From NCBI GenBank assembly GCA_004553405.1, contig SFLO01000010.1:1-12244 (forward strand): a DNA stretch of 12,244 bases. The letters are read 5' to 3'. How positions within the stretch are numbered: position 1 is the first letter of the stretch; every line of letters begins with the position of its first letter. Below, one piece after another: positions 11,792 to 12,244 of the stretch. The translations under genes and the position numbers were made by a program. This stretch comes from Coriobacteriaceae bacterium. GTDB taxonomy: Bacteria > Actinomycetota > Coriobacteriia > Coriobacteriales > QAMH01. The notes below the pieces were generated by a model, which saw only the letters and a program-made list of their open reading frames with translations, searched no databases and was not told the origin of the DNA.

Positions 11792-12211
11792 TTGGATGCC
11801 GCACGGCTGGCAGGGGAGTGCGCCGGCCCCCTCACCTCGACGCTGCTCGTGTTGAGCTCTGCTGCCGCGAGCAGCCGGGCGCAGGAGGCCCTCGGGGCAT
11901 CGGCCCAGCGCCTGGGCCACCCGCTGCCCCCTGCGTTTGCCGTTGTAGGGGGCATGGGGCCGGATGAGCTGCGGCTGCTCGTCTGCGAGCGCGACCCTTG
12001 GTCCGTCGTCGCGATAGACGGGCCTGCGGCCGCGCTGCTGGGGGAGGCCTTCCTGCCGCAGGGCAGCGCGCTCGCACCCGATTGCCCTGTCGAGGAGTGC
12101 GGCTACACGCTCGTGGCGGTGCCCGGCTTCGAGGAGTGCTTTGACAGCCCCGAGCTCAAGCGCCGCGCATGGGAGCGGCTCAAGGCCGCGGCGCATCCGC
12201 CCGCGCTCTGA
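11792..12211 (+). CDS. Hypothetical protein, TTG start, unknown function
   Basis: A 139-residue frame, TTG 11792 to TGA 12211. I do not recognise it. No ribosome binding site is seen before the TTG, and there is no in-frame ATG near it; expression may depend on translation ending at 11788, three bases upstream. The sequence is mixed alpha/beta in look (AFAVVGGMGPDELRLLVCER, WSVVAIDGPAAALLGEAFLP) with several Cys residues (C10, C65, C98, C103, C116 by approximate count). GC-rich DNA produces spurious frames of this length, but nothing longer competes here and the codon bias looks coding. Confidence 0.55.
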   Translation: MDAARLAGECAGPLTSTLLVLSSAAASSRAQEALGASAQRLGHPLPPAFAVVGGMGPDELRLLVCERDPWSVVAIDGPAAALLGEAFLPQGSALAPDCPVEECGYTLVAVPGFEECFDSPELKRRAWERLKAAAHPPAL

Positions 12212-12244
12212 GCCGTCGCGGCGCAAGCGGCCGCTCCTCCCATA

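Overview
The window is GC-rich chromosomal DNA from what looks like an actinobacterium. Codons are strongly biased to G/C in the third position, genes are mostly ATG-started with strong GGAGG-type ribosome binding sites, and the S18 protein is the zinc-ligand type. Gene content (short XRE/HipA-like pair, rpsF-ssb-rpsR-rplI block, ManC-like protein, M23 peptidase) best fits the class Coriobacteriia, an Olsenella/Collinsella/Atopobium-type gut or oral anaerobe. The taxonomic call is inference from protein style, not from a marker search.

Layout. (1) 96-983, +: a stand-alone radical SAM protein. (2) 989-2363, -: a two-gene operon, convergent with (1), encoding a HipA-like kinase-fold protein whose catalytic residues appear lost, then a protein with a novel-looking N-terminal domain and a C-terminal XRE DNA-binding domain. 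An 18-bp perfect palindrome lies just upstream and is a good candidate for its operator. (3) 2662-4188, +: leuA (2-isopropylmalate synthase), preceded by a roughly 180-nt leader able to fold into a long closing helix around four tandem hairpins that all carry the same CACRA pentaloop; a strong terminator follows. (4) 4308-5438, +: a ManC-like nucleotidyltransferase homologue with a degraded signature motif. (5) 5618-7051, +: dnaB, the replicative helicase. (6) 7348-8484, +: a membrane-anchored M23 (LytM-type) peptidase whose 3' end overlaps the promoter and leader of the next operon. (7) 8488-10442, +: rpsF-ssb-rpsR-rplI, with an S6:S18-like RNA motif before rpsF and an elaborate structured spacer before rplI, ending in a terminator. 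(8) 10559-11215, +: a HAD-family phosphatase. (9) 11312-11388, +: tRNA-Arg(ACG) with its own promoter and terminator. (10) 11537-12211, +: two small unrecognised genes.

Most of the window is ordinary housekeeping (leucine synthesis, replication, ribosome). The parts that merit attention are non-coding or degenerate: the leuA leader RNA, the apparently pseudokinase HipA-like/XRE pair with its palindrome, the degenerate ManC-like protein, and the structured rpsR-rplI spacer. I see no insertion sequence, prophage, CRISPR array or attachment site.
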